The position numbers and the translations under genes were made by a program. A stretch of 64,000 bases of DNA from NCBI RefSeq assembly GCF_041102775.1, contig NZ_JBGCUO010000001.1:1488001-1552000 (forward strand). Direction: 5' to 3'. Below, in pieces: positions 57,514-64,000 of this stretch. The stretch is from Alcanivorax sp. REN37. Its GTDB lineage: Bacteria; Pseudomonadota; Gammaproteobacteria; Pseudomonadales; Alcanivoracaceae. How positions within the stretch are numbered: position 1 is the first letter of the stretch; the number at the start of each line of letters is the position of its first letter. A model generated the notes under the pieces. It searched no databases. It had not been told where the DNA came from and saw only the letters and a list, made by a program, of their open reading frames with translations.

Positions 57514-58677
57514 TCAGGCGGTTTCTTTGAACAGTTCGCGGCCGATCAGCATGCGGCGGATCTCGCTGGTGCCGGCGCCGATCTCGTAGAGCTTGGCGTC
57601 ACGCAGCAGACGGCCGGTGGGGTATTCGTTGATGTAGCCGTTGCCGCCCAAGCACTGGATCGCGTCCAGCGCCAGCTGGGTGGCGTTTTCGGCGCAGAAC
57701 AGGATGGCGCCGGCGGCGTCTTTGCGGCTGGTTTCGCCGCGATCGCAGGCACGCGCCACCGCGTAGAGGTAGGCGCGGCTGGCGTTCATGGTCACGTACA
57801 TGTCGGCCAGCTTGCCTTGCATTAGCTGGAATTCGCCGATCGCTTGGCCAAATTGCTTGCGCTCGTGCACATAGGGCACCACCACATCCATGGCCGCCTG
57901 CATCAGGCCGGTGCAGCCGCCAGCCAGCACGGTGCGCTCGTAATCGAGGCCGCTCATCAGCACTTTCACGCCTTCATTGAGGCGGCCGAGGATGTTGGCT
58001 TCCGGCACCGCGCAGTCCTCGAACACCAATTCACAGGTGTTGGAGCCGCGCATGCCGAGCTTGTCGAGCTTCTGGGCACGGGAAAAACCAGGGAAGTCGC
58101 GCTCAACAATGAATGCGGTAATGCCGCGCGGGCCGGCATCGGGAGCGGTCTTGGCGTAGATCACATAGGTGCTGGCGTCGGGGCCGTTGGTGATCCACAT
58201 CTTGTTGCCGTTGAGCACATAGTGGTCGCCGCGCTTGTCGGCACGCAAGGTCATGCTGACCACGTCGGAACCGGCTCCCGGCTCACTCATCGCCAACGCG
58301 CCGACGTGCTCGCCGCTGACCAGCTTGGGCAGGTATTTGGCTTTCTGCTCAGCAGTACCGTTGAGGGAAATCTGGTTGACGCACAGGTTGGAGTGAGCGC
58401 CGTAAGACAGGCCGACCGAGGCCGAGGCACGGGAGATTTCTTCCATCACCAAGGTGTGAGCCAAGTAGCCCAGGTTAGAGCCGCCGTATTCCTCGCTCAC
58501 GGTGATGCCGAGCAGGCCCAGTTCGCCGAGACGCGGCCACAGGTGCATCGGAAACTGGTTGTCGCGATCGATATCGGCTGCCAGCGGGGCGATTTCCTTG
58601 GCGGCGAACTGGCGCACCATGTCCTGCAGCGCAGTCAAAGTGTCATCGAAATCGAATTTGAGGCTCGGGAACGTCAT
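57514..58677 (-). CDS. liuA: Isovaleryl-CoA dehydrogenase
   Basis: The 387-aa product is an acyl-CoA dehydrogenase: [26 protein letters not shown] and the catalytic Glu in [13 protein letters not shown], the placement seen in isovaleryl-CoA rather than medium-chain enzymes. It makes 3-methylcrotonyl-CoA and reduces ETF. It is the first enzyme gene of the liu operon, 23 bases after liuR. Confidence 0.95.
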   Translation of the reverse strand: MTFPSLKFDFDDTLTALQDMVRQFAAKEIAPLAADIDRDNQFPMHLWPRLGELGLLGITVSEEYGGSNLGYLAHTLVMEEISRASASVGLSYGAHSNLCVNQISLNGTAEQKAKYLPKLVSGEHVGALAMSEPGAGSDVVSMTLRADKRGDHYVLNGNKMWITNGPDASTYVIYAKTAPDAGPRGITAFIVERDFPGFSRAQKLDKLGMRGSNTCELVFEDCAVPEANILGRLNEGVKVLMSGLDYERTVLAGGCTGLMQAAMDVVVPYVHERKQFGQAIGEFQLMQGKLADMYVTMNASRAYLYAVARACDRGETSRKDAAGAILFCAENATQLALDAIQCLGGNGYINEYPTGRLLRDAKLYEIGAGTSEIRRMLIGRELFKETA

Positions 58678-58700
58678 GGAGGTCTCCGTGGGTGTCGTTG

Positions 58701-59123
58701 TTATTCAGCGGCGCGGATGTCTTTCATGCTCGCTTTACAGCGGCGCTCGGCTTCATCCAGCTCCAGTTGCATTACTTCAATGTCGTGCAGTTGCTGACGC
58801 AGCTGCGCGCGTTTTTCGTCGATTTTGTCCAGCAGTGCTTGCAGCTGCTTGACGTTGTTGTCGGTGCTCGGGTTGTACAGCTCGATCAATTCGCGGCTTT
58901 CGTTAAGCGAGAAGCCGAGCCGCTTGCCGCGCAGGATCAGCTTCAGCTTGACCCGGTCGGCGGGGCTGTAGATGCGCGTCTGGCCGCGGCGCTGCGGCAT
59001 CAGCAGCCCCATGTCCTCGTAGAACCGGATGGTGCGGGTGGTGACGTCCAGCTCGCGGGCCAATTCACCGATGCTGTAAGTCTTACCCGCCGTGCGTTTG
59101 TCGGATTGCAGTGATGTGCTCAT
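58701..59123 (-). CDS. liuR: LiuR, MerR-family regulator of leucine/isovalerate catabolism
   Basis: The 140-aa product has the MerR winged helix (residues 15-85, [20 protein letters not shown]) and a long dimerisation helix (about 90-128), with no metal-binding cysteines in the MerR pattern. LiuR regulates branched-chain amino-acid and fatty-acid degradation genes in gammaproteobacteria. A perfect palindrome 21 bases before its start is the likely operator, so the operon should be self-regulated. Confidence 0.95.
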   Translation of the reverse strand: MSTSLQSDKRTAGKTYSIGELARELDVTTRTIRFYEDMGLLMPQRRGQTRIYSPADRVKLKLILRGKRLGFSLNESRELIELYNPSTDNNVKQLQALLDKIDEKRAQLRQQLHDIEVMQLELDEAERRCKASMKDIRAAE

Positions 59124-59144
59124 GGAAGCGGATGCTAGTAGAAG

Positions 59145-59160
59145 TTTACGTTAACGTAAA
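59145..59160 (-). promoter_or_regulatory. Perfect 16-bp palindrome, predicted LiuR operator
   Basis: TTTACGTTAACGTAAA is fully symmetric and lies 21 bases before the liuR start. It agrees with the reported LiuR consensus type (TTTACG...CGTAAA, as I recall it). On the minus strand TTTACG with TAGCAT 17 bases on (59138-59133) could serve as promoter elements, so LiuR may act directly on the polymerase site. Confidence 0.85.
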
Positions 59161-59230
59161 GTGGTAGTGCGGTGGCGTCGTTGCCGTCGAACAGTGATAA
59201 TTTGCCGCCTCGCAAACAGGGAGATGTGGC

Positions 59231-61507
59231 ATGGGCCGTCCTGCCGCGGTCAGCAAGGACCGCAAAGTTCTTCGGCGAATTGATCTGGGCGCCGCGCGTG
59301 CTTCCCTGGTCGGCCAGTTGGCCGCCGTGCTGGTGTATGCATTGGTGGCGTATTCCGGCCATTTGTATGCCGATTTTGAAGGCATGACACTGGCGTTGGG
59401 CGTACTGCTGTTGGTGGTGACCGCCTACCGGCTGCTGATCGCCGCCCGCTTTGACAGCTTGCATGCGTCTGGCCCGGCGCGCTGGCGCAAACTGTTCGGT
59501 CTCGGTCTGCTGGCGCACGCGGCGGTATGGGGCACGCTGCTGTGCGTGGTCACCATCCACTACGGTGTCAGCTTCAATTTCTTCGCGGTGGCGCTCTACA
59601 ACGTCGGCGTCAGCACCGCGCTGTCCAGCGCCTGGATGTCTGGTTTGGCGGTGCGCCAACTGTACCTGCTGATCATGCTGGTGCCCGGTATCGCCGCGCT
59701 GATGTGGCTGCGTGAGCCGCAGGCGCTGCTGCTGGCAGGTTTGCTCGGTGTGTTCCTGATTTTCCTGTACCGCATGTTCGGCCAGCTGCATGACACCTTC
59801 TGGCACGCGCTGGCGCGCGAACGCCGTCCGCAGCGTGATGAGGAGGAGGCGCCGGCCCCGCAGCGCCAGAGCGCCGCGGTGCAGTTGGGCGTGGTACACC
59901 GGTTGGCCCATGAGCTGCGCACGCCACTGAACAGCATGCTCGGCATGCTGACGCTGATCCGCGAAACCGAACTCACCGACGAGCAGCAGGAGTACCAGCT
60001 GGTGGCCGATCAATCGGGTCGCCTGCTGCTGTCCTTGATTGACGATGTGCTCGATTACAGCCGCATCCTCACCGGCCGGCTGGTGCTGAATCCGGATTTC
60101 TTTGACCTGCGCGCTGCGCTGGAACAGTCGCTGGATGCCTACGGCAACATCGCCCAAGACCACGATGTGGAATTGACCGGCGCCCTGGCCCGCGATCTGC
60201 CGCGCCGGGTGCGCGGTGACCGCGAACGGCTGATGCAGGTGCTGAACAACCTGCTCAGCAATGCCATCAAGTTTTCCACGTCCGGTGAGATCCGTCTGGA
60301 TGTCAGTTTCGACATGCGCAGCGAACGCGGCGGCACGCTGCTGTGCAGCGTCAGCGACCAAGGCGTGGGGATGTCGGAGTCCACCTTGGCGACCCTGTTC
60401 GAGGACGAACTGTTGGGCCCAGATGCCGACCCCTTTGCAGTGCGCAAGGGCGGGTTTGGGCTGCTGGTGTGCAAAGGGTTGGTGGAGCGTATGAACGGTC
60501 GCATTGGCGTTGAGTCCCAGCTCGGTGCCGGCAGTCGTTTCTGGTTCGAGGTGCCGCTGGACGCCCAGCCAGACCTCGGCGAACGTGGCGATTTGCGCCG
60601 CGCGCTGCGCGATGAGCCGGTACTGGTGGTGGGCAGCGCTTCGGGCACCGCGGCGGTGCTGCAGGAGGAGCTTGGCTTCTTCGACGCCCATGTGGATGCG
60701 GTGGAGGGCTACGAGGACGCGTTGTCGCGTATGCGCGATGCCCATCGCGAGCATCGCGATTACAGCTTGGTCATCATCGACACCTACGGTCGCCGGGAGA
60801 GTGCGCTGAATCTGTGCCGCGCGGTGCAGGCGGATGAAAACCTGGCGGCATCCCGATTGCTGCTGGCGGCTGACATCGATGAGCGTGCCAATCCCGGCTT
60901 GCAGCAGTTGGTGCAGCAGAGCGACATGCTGGTGGTCACCAAGCCGCTGTACCGTACCGCCATCCGCACCACCTTGGCCGCCATTTATGGGCTCGATACG
61001 CCGGTGGTGGATGACTTCCAATATCAGGAAACCGACGAAGACCGTGCCCGGCGGCGCCGCTATCGGCTGCTGATCGTCGAGGACAACGCCGTCAACCAGC
61101 AGGTGGCGTCATTGTTCCTTGACCATCTCGGTTACCAAGCCAAAGCCGCGCCGGACGCTGAATCAGCTCTAGCGCTGCTGGCCGACGAACATTTCGACTT
61201 GGTGCTGATGGATTGCGTGCTGCCGGGCATGGACGGCTTTGAGCTGACCCGCCGCATCCGCGCTTGGGAGCGCGAGCAATGGGCGCAGCGCCAAGCTGCC
61301 ACGCCGGTGTCGATGCCGCATCGCGAACAGCGCATGCCGATCATCGCGCTCACCGCCGCCACCGTGGAAGGGGTGCAGGCGCGTTGCCTCGCCGCGGGTA
61401 TGGACGATTTCCTTGCCAAGCCGGTGCGGCTGGAAGAGCTGGAAACGGTGTTGATGCATTGGCTGCCATCGACACCATCGGCGCCGACCTTGGAGGTATT
61501 GCCATGA
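59231..61507 (+). CDS. Hybrid sensor histidine kinase/response regulator
   Basis: The 758-aa product starts with about six transmembrane helices (residues 25-185) and no large periplasmic sensor domain. A HisKA domain follows with phospho-His227 (LAHELRTPLNS), then the HATPase N box NNLLSNAIKFS, DQGVGMSE and GFGLLVCKGLVERMNG. A receiver-like segment at about 455-590 lacks the acidic pair, while the C-terminal receiver (about 610-745) has Glu617-Asp618 and phospho-Asp661 (LMDCVLPGMDG). It signals to an unknown partner; no separate output regulator is adjacent. GGGAG precedes ATG 59231. Its stop overlaps the next gene by 4 bp. Confidence 0.92.
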   Translation: MGRPAAVSKDRKVLRRIDLGAARASLVGQLAAVLVYALVAYSGHLYADFEGMTLALGVLLLVVTAYRLLIAARFDSLHASGPARWRKLFGLGLLAHAAVWGTLLCVVTIHYGVSFNFFAVALYNVGVSTALSSAWMSGLAVRQLYLLIMLVPGIAALMWLREPQALLLAGLLGVFLIFLYRMFGQLHDTFWHALARERRPQRDEEEAPAPQRQSAAVQLGVVHRLAHELRTPLNSMLGMLTLIRETELTDEQQEYQLVADQSGRLLLSLIDDVLDYSRILTGRLVLNPDFFDLRAALEQSLDAYGNIAQDHDVELTGALARDLPRRVRGDRERLMQVLNNLLSNAIKFSTSGEIRLDVSFDMRSERGGTLLCSVSDQGVGMSESTLATLFEDELLGPDADPFAVRKGGFGLLVCKGLVERMNGRIGVESQLGAGSRFWFEVPLDAQPDLGERGDLRRALRDEPVLVVGSASGTAAVLQEELGFFDAHVDAVEGYEDALSRMRDAHREHRDYSLVIIDTYGRRESALNLCRAVQADENLAASRLLLAADIDERANPGLQQLVQQSDMLVVTKPLYRTAIRTTLAAIYGLDTPVVDDFQYQETDEDRARRRRYRLLIVEDNAVNQQVASLFLDHLGYQAKAAPDAESALALLADEHFDLVLMDCVLPGMDGFELTRRIRAWEREQWAQRQAATPVSMPHREQRMPIIALTAATVEGVQARCLAAGMDDFLAKPVRLEELETVLMHWLPSTPSAPTLEVLP

Positions 61508-62178
61508 GCAGCGTGCTATTGCTCGGTGCCACCGGTTTGGTGGGGCAGGCTGCGTTGCAGGAATTGCTCGCTAGTGGCCACTGGGACCAAGTGCGCGTGC
61601 TGGCGCGTCGGCCGGCGCCGTTTGCACATCCGCGGCTGCAATGGGTGGAGCATGACTTGCGCCCGGAGACACCGCTGCCGGAATCGTTCTTAGCGGTGGA
61701 CTGTGCACTCTGCTGCCTGGGTACCACGTTGCGCGACGCCGGCTCCCGTGCTGCCTTTCGGGCAGTGGACCATGATTTGATCGTGCGTTTGGCCTGCGCG
61801 ATACGCGCCGCCGGCACGCCGGATTGGCTGATGGTGTCGTCCAGCAACGCCAGCGCTAACTCCATGTTTTTCTATCCGCGCGTGAAGGCGGAAACCGAGG
61901 CCGCAGTGCGGGCCTTGGCGTGGTCGTCGCTGGTGTTGGCGCGGCCGTCGCTGCTGCTCGGTGAGCGCAGTCAGCGTCGTACTGGCGAAGCGGTGGCCGG
62001 TCGGCTGATGGGCGCTATCGAACCACTGCTTGGCGCACGTACGCCGTCTTGGCGTGCGATCAAGGCGGATTGCGTCGGCCAGGCGTTGGCGGTGGCTGCC
62101 GCCCGTCGACAGCCGGGCGAGGACATCCTTTATTACCGCCAGCTCACCGAGCTGGCGGCCTGTTCAGTAACCAAGTAA
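61504..62178 (+). CDS. NAD(P)-binding Rossmann protein (HTATIP2/YbjT-like)
   Basis: The 224-aa product has the cofactor motif LLGATGLVGQAALQELL (residues 5-21), then CLGTTLRDAGSRAAFRAVDH, and MVSSSNASANSMFFYPRVKAE-type Ser-Tyr-Lys region, as in atypical short-chain dehydrogenases related to human HTATIP2. The substrate is unknown. ATG 61504 overlaps the histidine kinase stop by 4 bp; the frame is open far upstream inside the kinase gene. Its stop TAA overlaps an ATG before rraA. Confidence 0.85.
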   Translation: MSSVLLLGATGLVGQAALQELLASGHWDQVRVLARRPAPFAHPRLQWVEHDLRPETPLPESFLAVDCALCCLGTTLRDAGSRAAFRAVDHDLIVRLACAIRAAGTPDWLMVSSSNASANSMFFYPRVKAETEAAVRALAWSSLVLARPSLLLGERSQRRTGEAVAGRLMGAIEPLLGARTPSWRAIKADCVGQALAVAAARRQPGEDILYYRQLTELAACSVTK

Positions 62179-62189
62179 TGAGGTGCGAC

Positions 62190-62672
62190 GTGGAATTTGT
62201 GACCTGCGATCTGAGCGATGCCAACGAAGGCAGCGTGGCGGTGGTAACCGGCCTGCACTGGCGCCAATTTGGCGGCCGTCACTGTTTTTCCGGTCAGATC
62301 GATACCGTCAAATGCCATGAGGACAACTCGCGGGTGAAAGAGCGCCTGGCGACTCCCGGCGCCGGCAAAGTGCTGGTGGTGGACGGTGGCGGTTCGCTGC
62401 GCAATGCCCTGATCGGCGACATGATCGCTGAGAGCGCGGTGAAGAACGGCTGGAGTGGGGTGATCATCCACGGCGCGTGCCGCGATGTGGATGCCTTGGC
62501 AGGCCTGGATCTGGGCGTGATGGCGCTCGGTTGCGTACCGATTAAAAGCGTGCGCCGCGACGAGGGTCAGTTGAACATCCCGGTGGTGTTCGGTGGGGTG
62601 ACGTTCACGCCGGGGCAGTGGGTGTATGTCGACAACAACGGCATTATCGTGGCGGATCAAGCGCTGGTGTAA
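62190..62672 (+). CDS. rraA: RraA-family protein (RNase E regulator or HMG-type aldolase)
   Basis: The 160-aa product is a full-length RraA homologue: QFGGRHCFSGQIDTVKCHED, VLVVDGGGSLRNALIGDMIAE and NNGIIVADQ. In E. coli RraA binds RNase E and lowers its activity. The segment GACRDVD has the Arg-Asp pair of the related 4-hydroxy-4-methyl-2-oxoglutarate aldolases, so a metabolic role is also possible. The start is GTG 62190 with GAGG before it (encoding MEFVTCDLSD, as in Pseudomonas proteins); ATG 62178 overlaps the previous stop. Confidence 0.88.
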   Translation: MEFVTCDLSDANEGSVAVVTGLHWRQFGGRHCFSGQIDTVKCHEDNSRVKERLATPGAGKVLVVDGGGSLRNALIGDMIAESAVKNGWSGVIIHGACRDVDALAGLDLGVMALGCVPIKSVRRDEGQLNIPVVFGGVTFTPGQWVYVDNNGIIVADQALV

Positions 62673-62694
62673 ATTCGGCGATTGCCGGCGCGGG

Positions 62695-63243
62695 TCAACG
62701 GCCTGCGTGCACCTGCGTCGGCGCTTCGGCTTCACTGCGTACGGTTTCTGACAAGATCAGTGCCGAAAAGCCGGTGACGGCGACCAACACCACCGGCACC
62801 ACGGCCAGCGTAAGTTTGCCATTTGGCGCCGGCATATGGCCGTAGCGATTGTCGTAGCTGTTACCGCCCATCGCCAGCAGTGCCGCCAGCAACGTCAGGT
62901 TGAACACCGGAATCAGTAGCAGCAATAGCCACCAGGCGGACAAGTTCAGGTCATGCAGGCGCCGCATTACCAGCACTACCGCGTAACCGAGCTGGGCGGC
63001 GTAGCACATCAGCACCACGTTCCACACCGATGCGGTCGGCGCACTGCCGCCGGTGAGCAGGCCGTGGCCAGCCAGAATCAGCAAGATCGCCGCATGCCCC
63101 ACCAGCACCGTCAGCATCAGATAGAGCAGCAAGCGTAGGCGGCCAATACGGCTCGCGCAGAGAAAGCTGGGCTGCTGCATCAAAGGCAGTCCCTGGTGCT
63201 CAATCTGCCCGTATGCGGGCGCGGGCGGGACCCGGTAACGCAT
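62695..63243 (-). CDS. DUF805-family membrane protein
   Basis: The 182-aa product has four predicted transmembrane helices (starting about residues 35, 70, 105 and 145) and the DUF805 block RRLHDLNLSAWWLLLLLIPV. The function is unknown; the family is common in proteobacteria. GGGAG precedes ATG 63243. It is convergent with rraA and stands alone. Confidence 0.88.
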   Translation of the reverse strand: MRYRVPPAPAYGQIEHQGLPLMQQPSFLCASRIGRLRLLLYLMLTVLVGHAAILLILAGHGLLTGGSAPTASVWNVVLMCYAAQLGYAVVLVMRRLHDLNLSAWWLLLLLIPVFNLTLLAALLAMGGNSYDNRYGHMPAPNGKLTLAVVPVVLVAVTGFSALILSETVRSEAEAPTQVHAGR

Positions 63244-63531
63244 GATTCTCCCCGTGCTAGGTCAGCGCTGTGACTGGGATGGTAGTTCCGCTTTATCGGG
63301 CTGCACTATACCGACAGATGACCCGTGGATGACATGGCAATTACCGGCGCGGACGTAAAATTGCATTTATTCCATTGACCAGTGTCACGGTCTTCGCTGA
63401 GGGAGAGTCAGCGCTGGCGGCCTTTGTTGTCCAGAGGCCGGTGTAAAACGCATCCGGAGTGGGGTGCCAACGGTAGTAAGGCGCCGATGGCCGGTGCCGG
63501 ATCGCGCAATAAAAATGGCGCACAACGCAAA
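63244..63531. other. Intergenic region between the DUF805 gene and mdh
   Basis: About 290 bases lie between the DUF805 start and the mdh terminator. No gene or repeat is recognisable; the part near 63300 should hold the DUF805 promoter. Confidence 0.5.
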
Positions 63532-63555
63532 ACGGAGCCCGTAGGCTCCGTCCTG
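63532..63555 (-). terminator. Rho-independent terminator of mdh
   Basis: On the minus strand an 8-bp stem (ACGGAGCC / GGCTCCGT, 63532-63551) with a 4-nt loop is followed by a short T run. It lies about 20 bases after the mdh stop. Confidence 0.8.
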
Positions 63556-63571
63556 TCAAACACGCAGATGA

Positions 63572-64000
63572 TCAGGGCAGCAGGTGCTGTACCGCATCGC
63601 GTTCTTCGGCCAGCTCCTGCTCGGTCGCTTGCATGCGGGCGCGGGAGAAGTCGTTCACATCCAAGCCTTGGACGATTTCCCAGTCACCGTTTTTGCACAC
63701 GCACGGGAAGGAGTAGATCAGACCTTCCTGGATGCCATAGGAGCCGTCGCTGTAGATGCCCATGGACACCCAGTCGCCTTCGGCGGTGCCCAGCGCCCAG
63801 GAGCGCATGTGGTCAATGGCCGCGTTGGCAGCAGAGGCCGCAGAGGAGGCGCCACGGGCTTTGATGATGGCGGCGCCGCGCTGCTGTACATCAGGGATGT
63901 AGCTGTTGGCGTACCAGTCAGCATCGATCTGGTCGACGGCGATTTTACCGTCCACCAAGGTGTGGTGCAGGTCCGGGTACTGGGTGGAGGAGTGGTTGCC
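63572..64000 (-). CDS. mdh: Malate dehydrogenase (3' part, gene runs off the window)
   Basis: The C-terminal 142 residues match the long malate dehydrogenase type. The first codons visible encode [11 protein letters not shown], which holds the catalytic His, followed by [20 protein letters not shown] and the C-terminal [15 protein letters not shown]. The enzyme oxidises malate to oxaloacetate with NAD. The 5' part lies beyond base 64000. Confidence 0.93.
   Translation of the reverse strand, partial: GNHSSTQYPDLHHTLVDGKIAVDQIDADWYANSYIPDVQQRGAAIIKARGASSAASAANAAIDHMRSWALGTAEGDWVSMGIYSDGSYGIQEGLIYSFPCVCKNGDWEIVQGLDVNDFSRARMQATEQELAEERDAVQHLLP

Noticed and set aside
56015-57589. 524-aa plus-strand frame opposite liuB
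   Set aside because: It is an antisense shadow of a conserved carboxyltransferase gene.
59135-61021. 628-aa minus-strand frame opposite the histidine kinase
   Set aside because: It is His/Gln/Arg-rich, typical of an antisense shadow, with no domain.
63382-63864. Plus-strand frame opposite the mdh end
   Set aside because: It is Arg/Ser-rich, overlaps mdh and its terminator, and has no homology.

Overview
The window is 64 kb of GC-rich chromosome from a free-living gammaproteobacterium. The run rne / rluC / HAD hydrolase / sppA / maf / yceD / rpmF / plsX / fabD / fabG / acpP / fabF / pabC / mltG / tmk / holB / pilZ / tatD (12.5-31.3 kb) follows the order known from Pseudomonas and relatives. 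Together with an acyl-CoA-binding protein, an ETF/ETF-QO locus and a leucine-degradation (liu) operon, it points to the Pseudomonadales/Oceanospirillales, plausibly an Alcanivorax-like lipid-using bacterium. Genus cannot be fixed from the sequence alone. I see no rRNA, tRNA, insertion sequence, prophage, integron or CRISPR array; coding density is high.

Layout. 0-5.7 kb: the tail of an unknown gene with its terminator, a flavoprotein, the helicase HrpB, then a small acyl-lipid group (PlsC-like acyltransferase, acyl-CoA-binding protein, acyl-CoA thioesterase). 5.7-12.3 kb: a SnoaL-like protein, a hexanucleotide tandem repeat, a MerR regulator, the radical-SAM protein YgiQ, about 0.7 kb with no recognisable gene, then an alpha/beta-hydrolase and a PF10118-type hydrolase in one operon. 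12.5-20.4 kb: RNase E with a long leader, divergent from rluC-HAD-sppA-amidase, then maf. 20.5-31.3 kb: the ribosome and fatty-acid cluster from yceD to fabF, running into pabC-mltG-tmk-holB-pilZ-tatD with stop/start overlaps.

31.3-45.2 kb is mixed: a degenerate YiiX-type protein, a class V aminotransferase, a TetR-DUF1285 pair, a divergent EamA transporter and MocR regulator, DAHP synthase, a sirtuin with the desuccinylase-type Tyr/Arg pair, a small orphan followed by a GNAT-nitrilase fusion and a transglutaminase-like protein, ZapE with an AraC regulator, glutamate racemase and YtoQ. 45.3-50.6 kb: ETF-ubiquinone oxidoreductase divergent from etfB-etfA, then an NfeD/stomatin pair. 51.2-59.1 kb: the liu operon on the minus strand (liuR, isovaleryl-CoA dehydrogenase, methylcrotonyl-CoA carboxylase beta, methylglutaconyl-CoA hydratase, carboxylase alpha, acetoacetyl-CoA synthetase). 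59.2-64 kb: a hybrid histidine kinase with an NAD(P)-binding protein and an RraA-family protein, a DUF805 membrane protein and the 3' end of malate dehydrogenase.

Functionally the region joins membrane-lipid and fatty-acid synthesis with acyl-CoA oxidation. The liu operon produces reduced flavin at the isovaleryl-CoA dehydrogenase step, and ETF plus ETF-QO would pass those electrons to ubiquinone. Nothing here looks like a complete new defence or biosynthetic system. The best leads are regulatory and evolutionary: a perfect LiuR-type palindrome, candidate operators for the TetR and MocR genes, a yceD promoter so close to the start codon that the mRNA should be leaderless, an RNase E leader of about 570 nt, a YiiX-family protein that seems to have lost both catalytic residues, a GNAT-nitrilase/transglutaminase gene group, and an 11.8-copy GCTTTG repeat.
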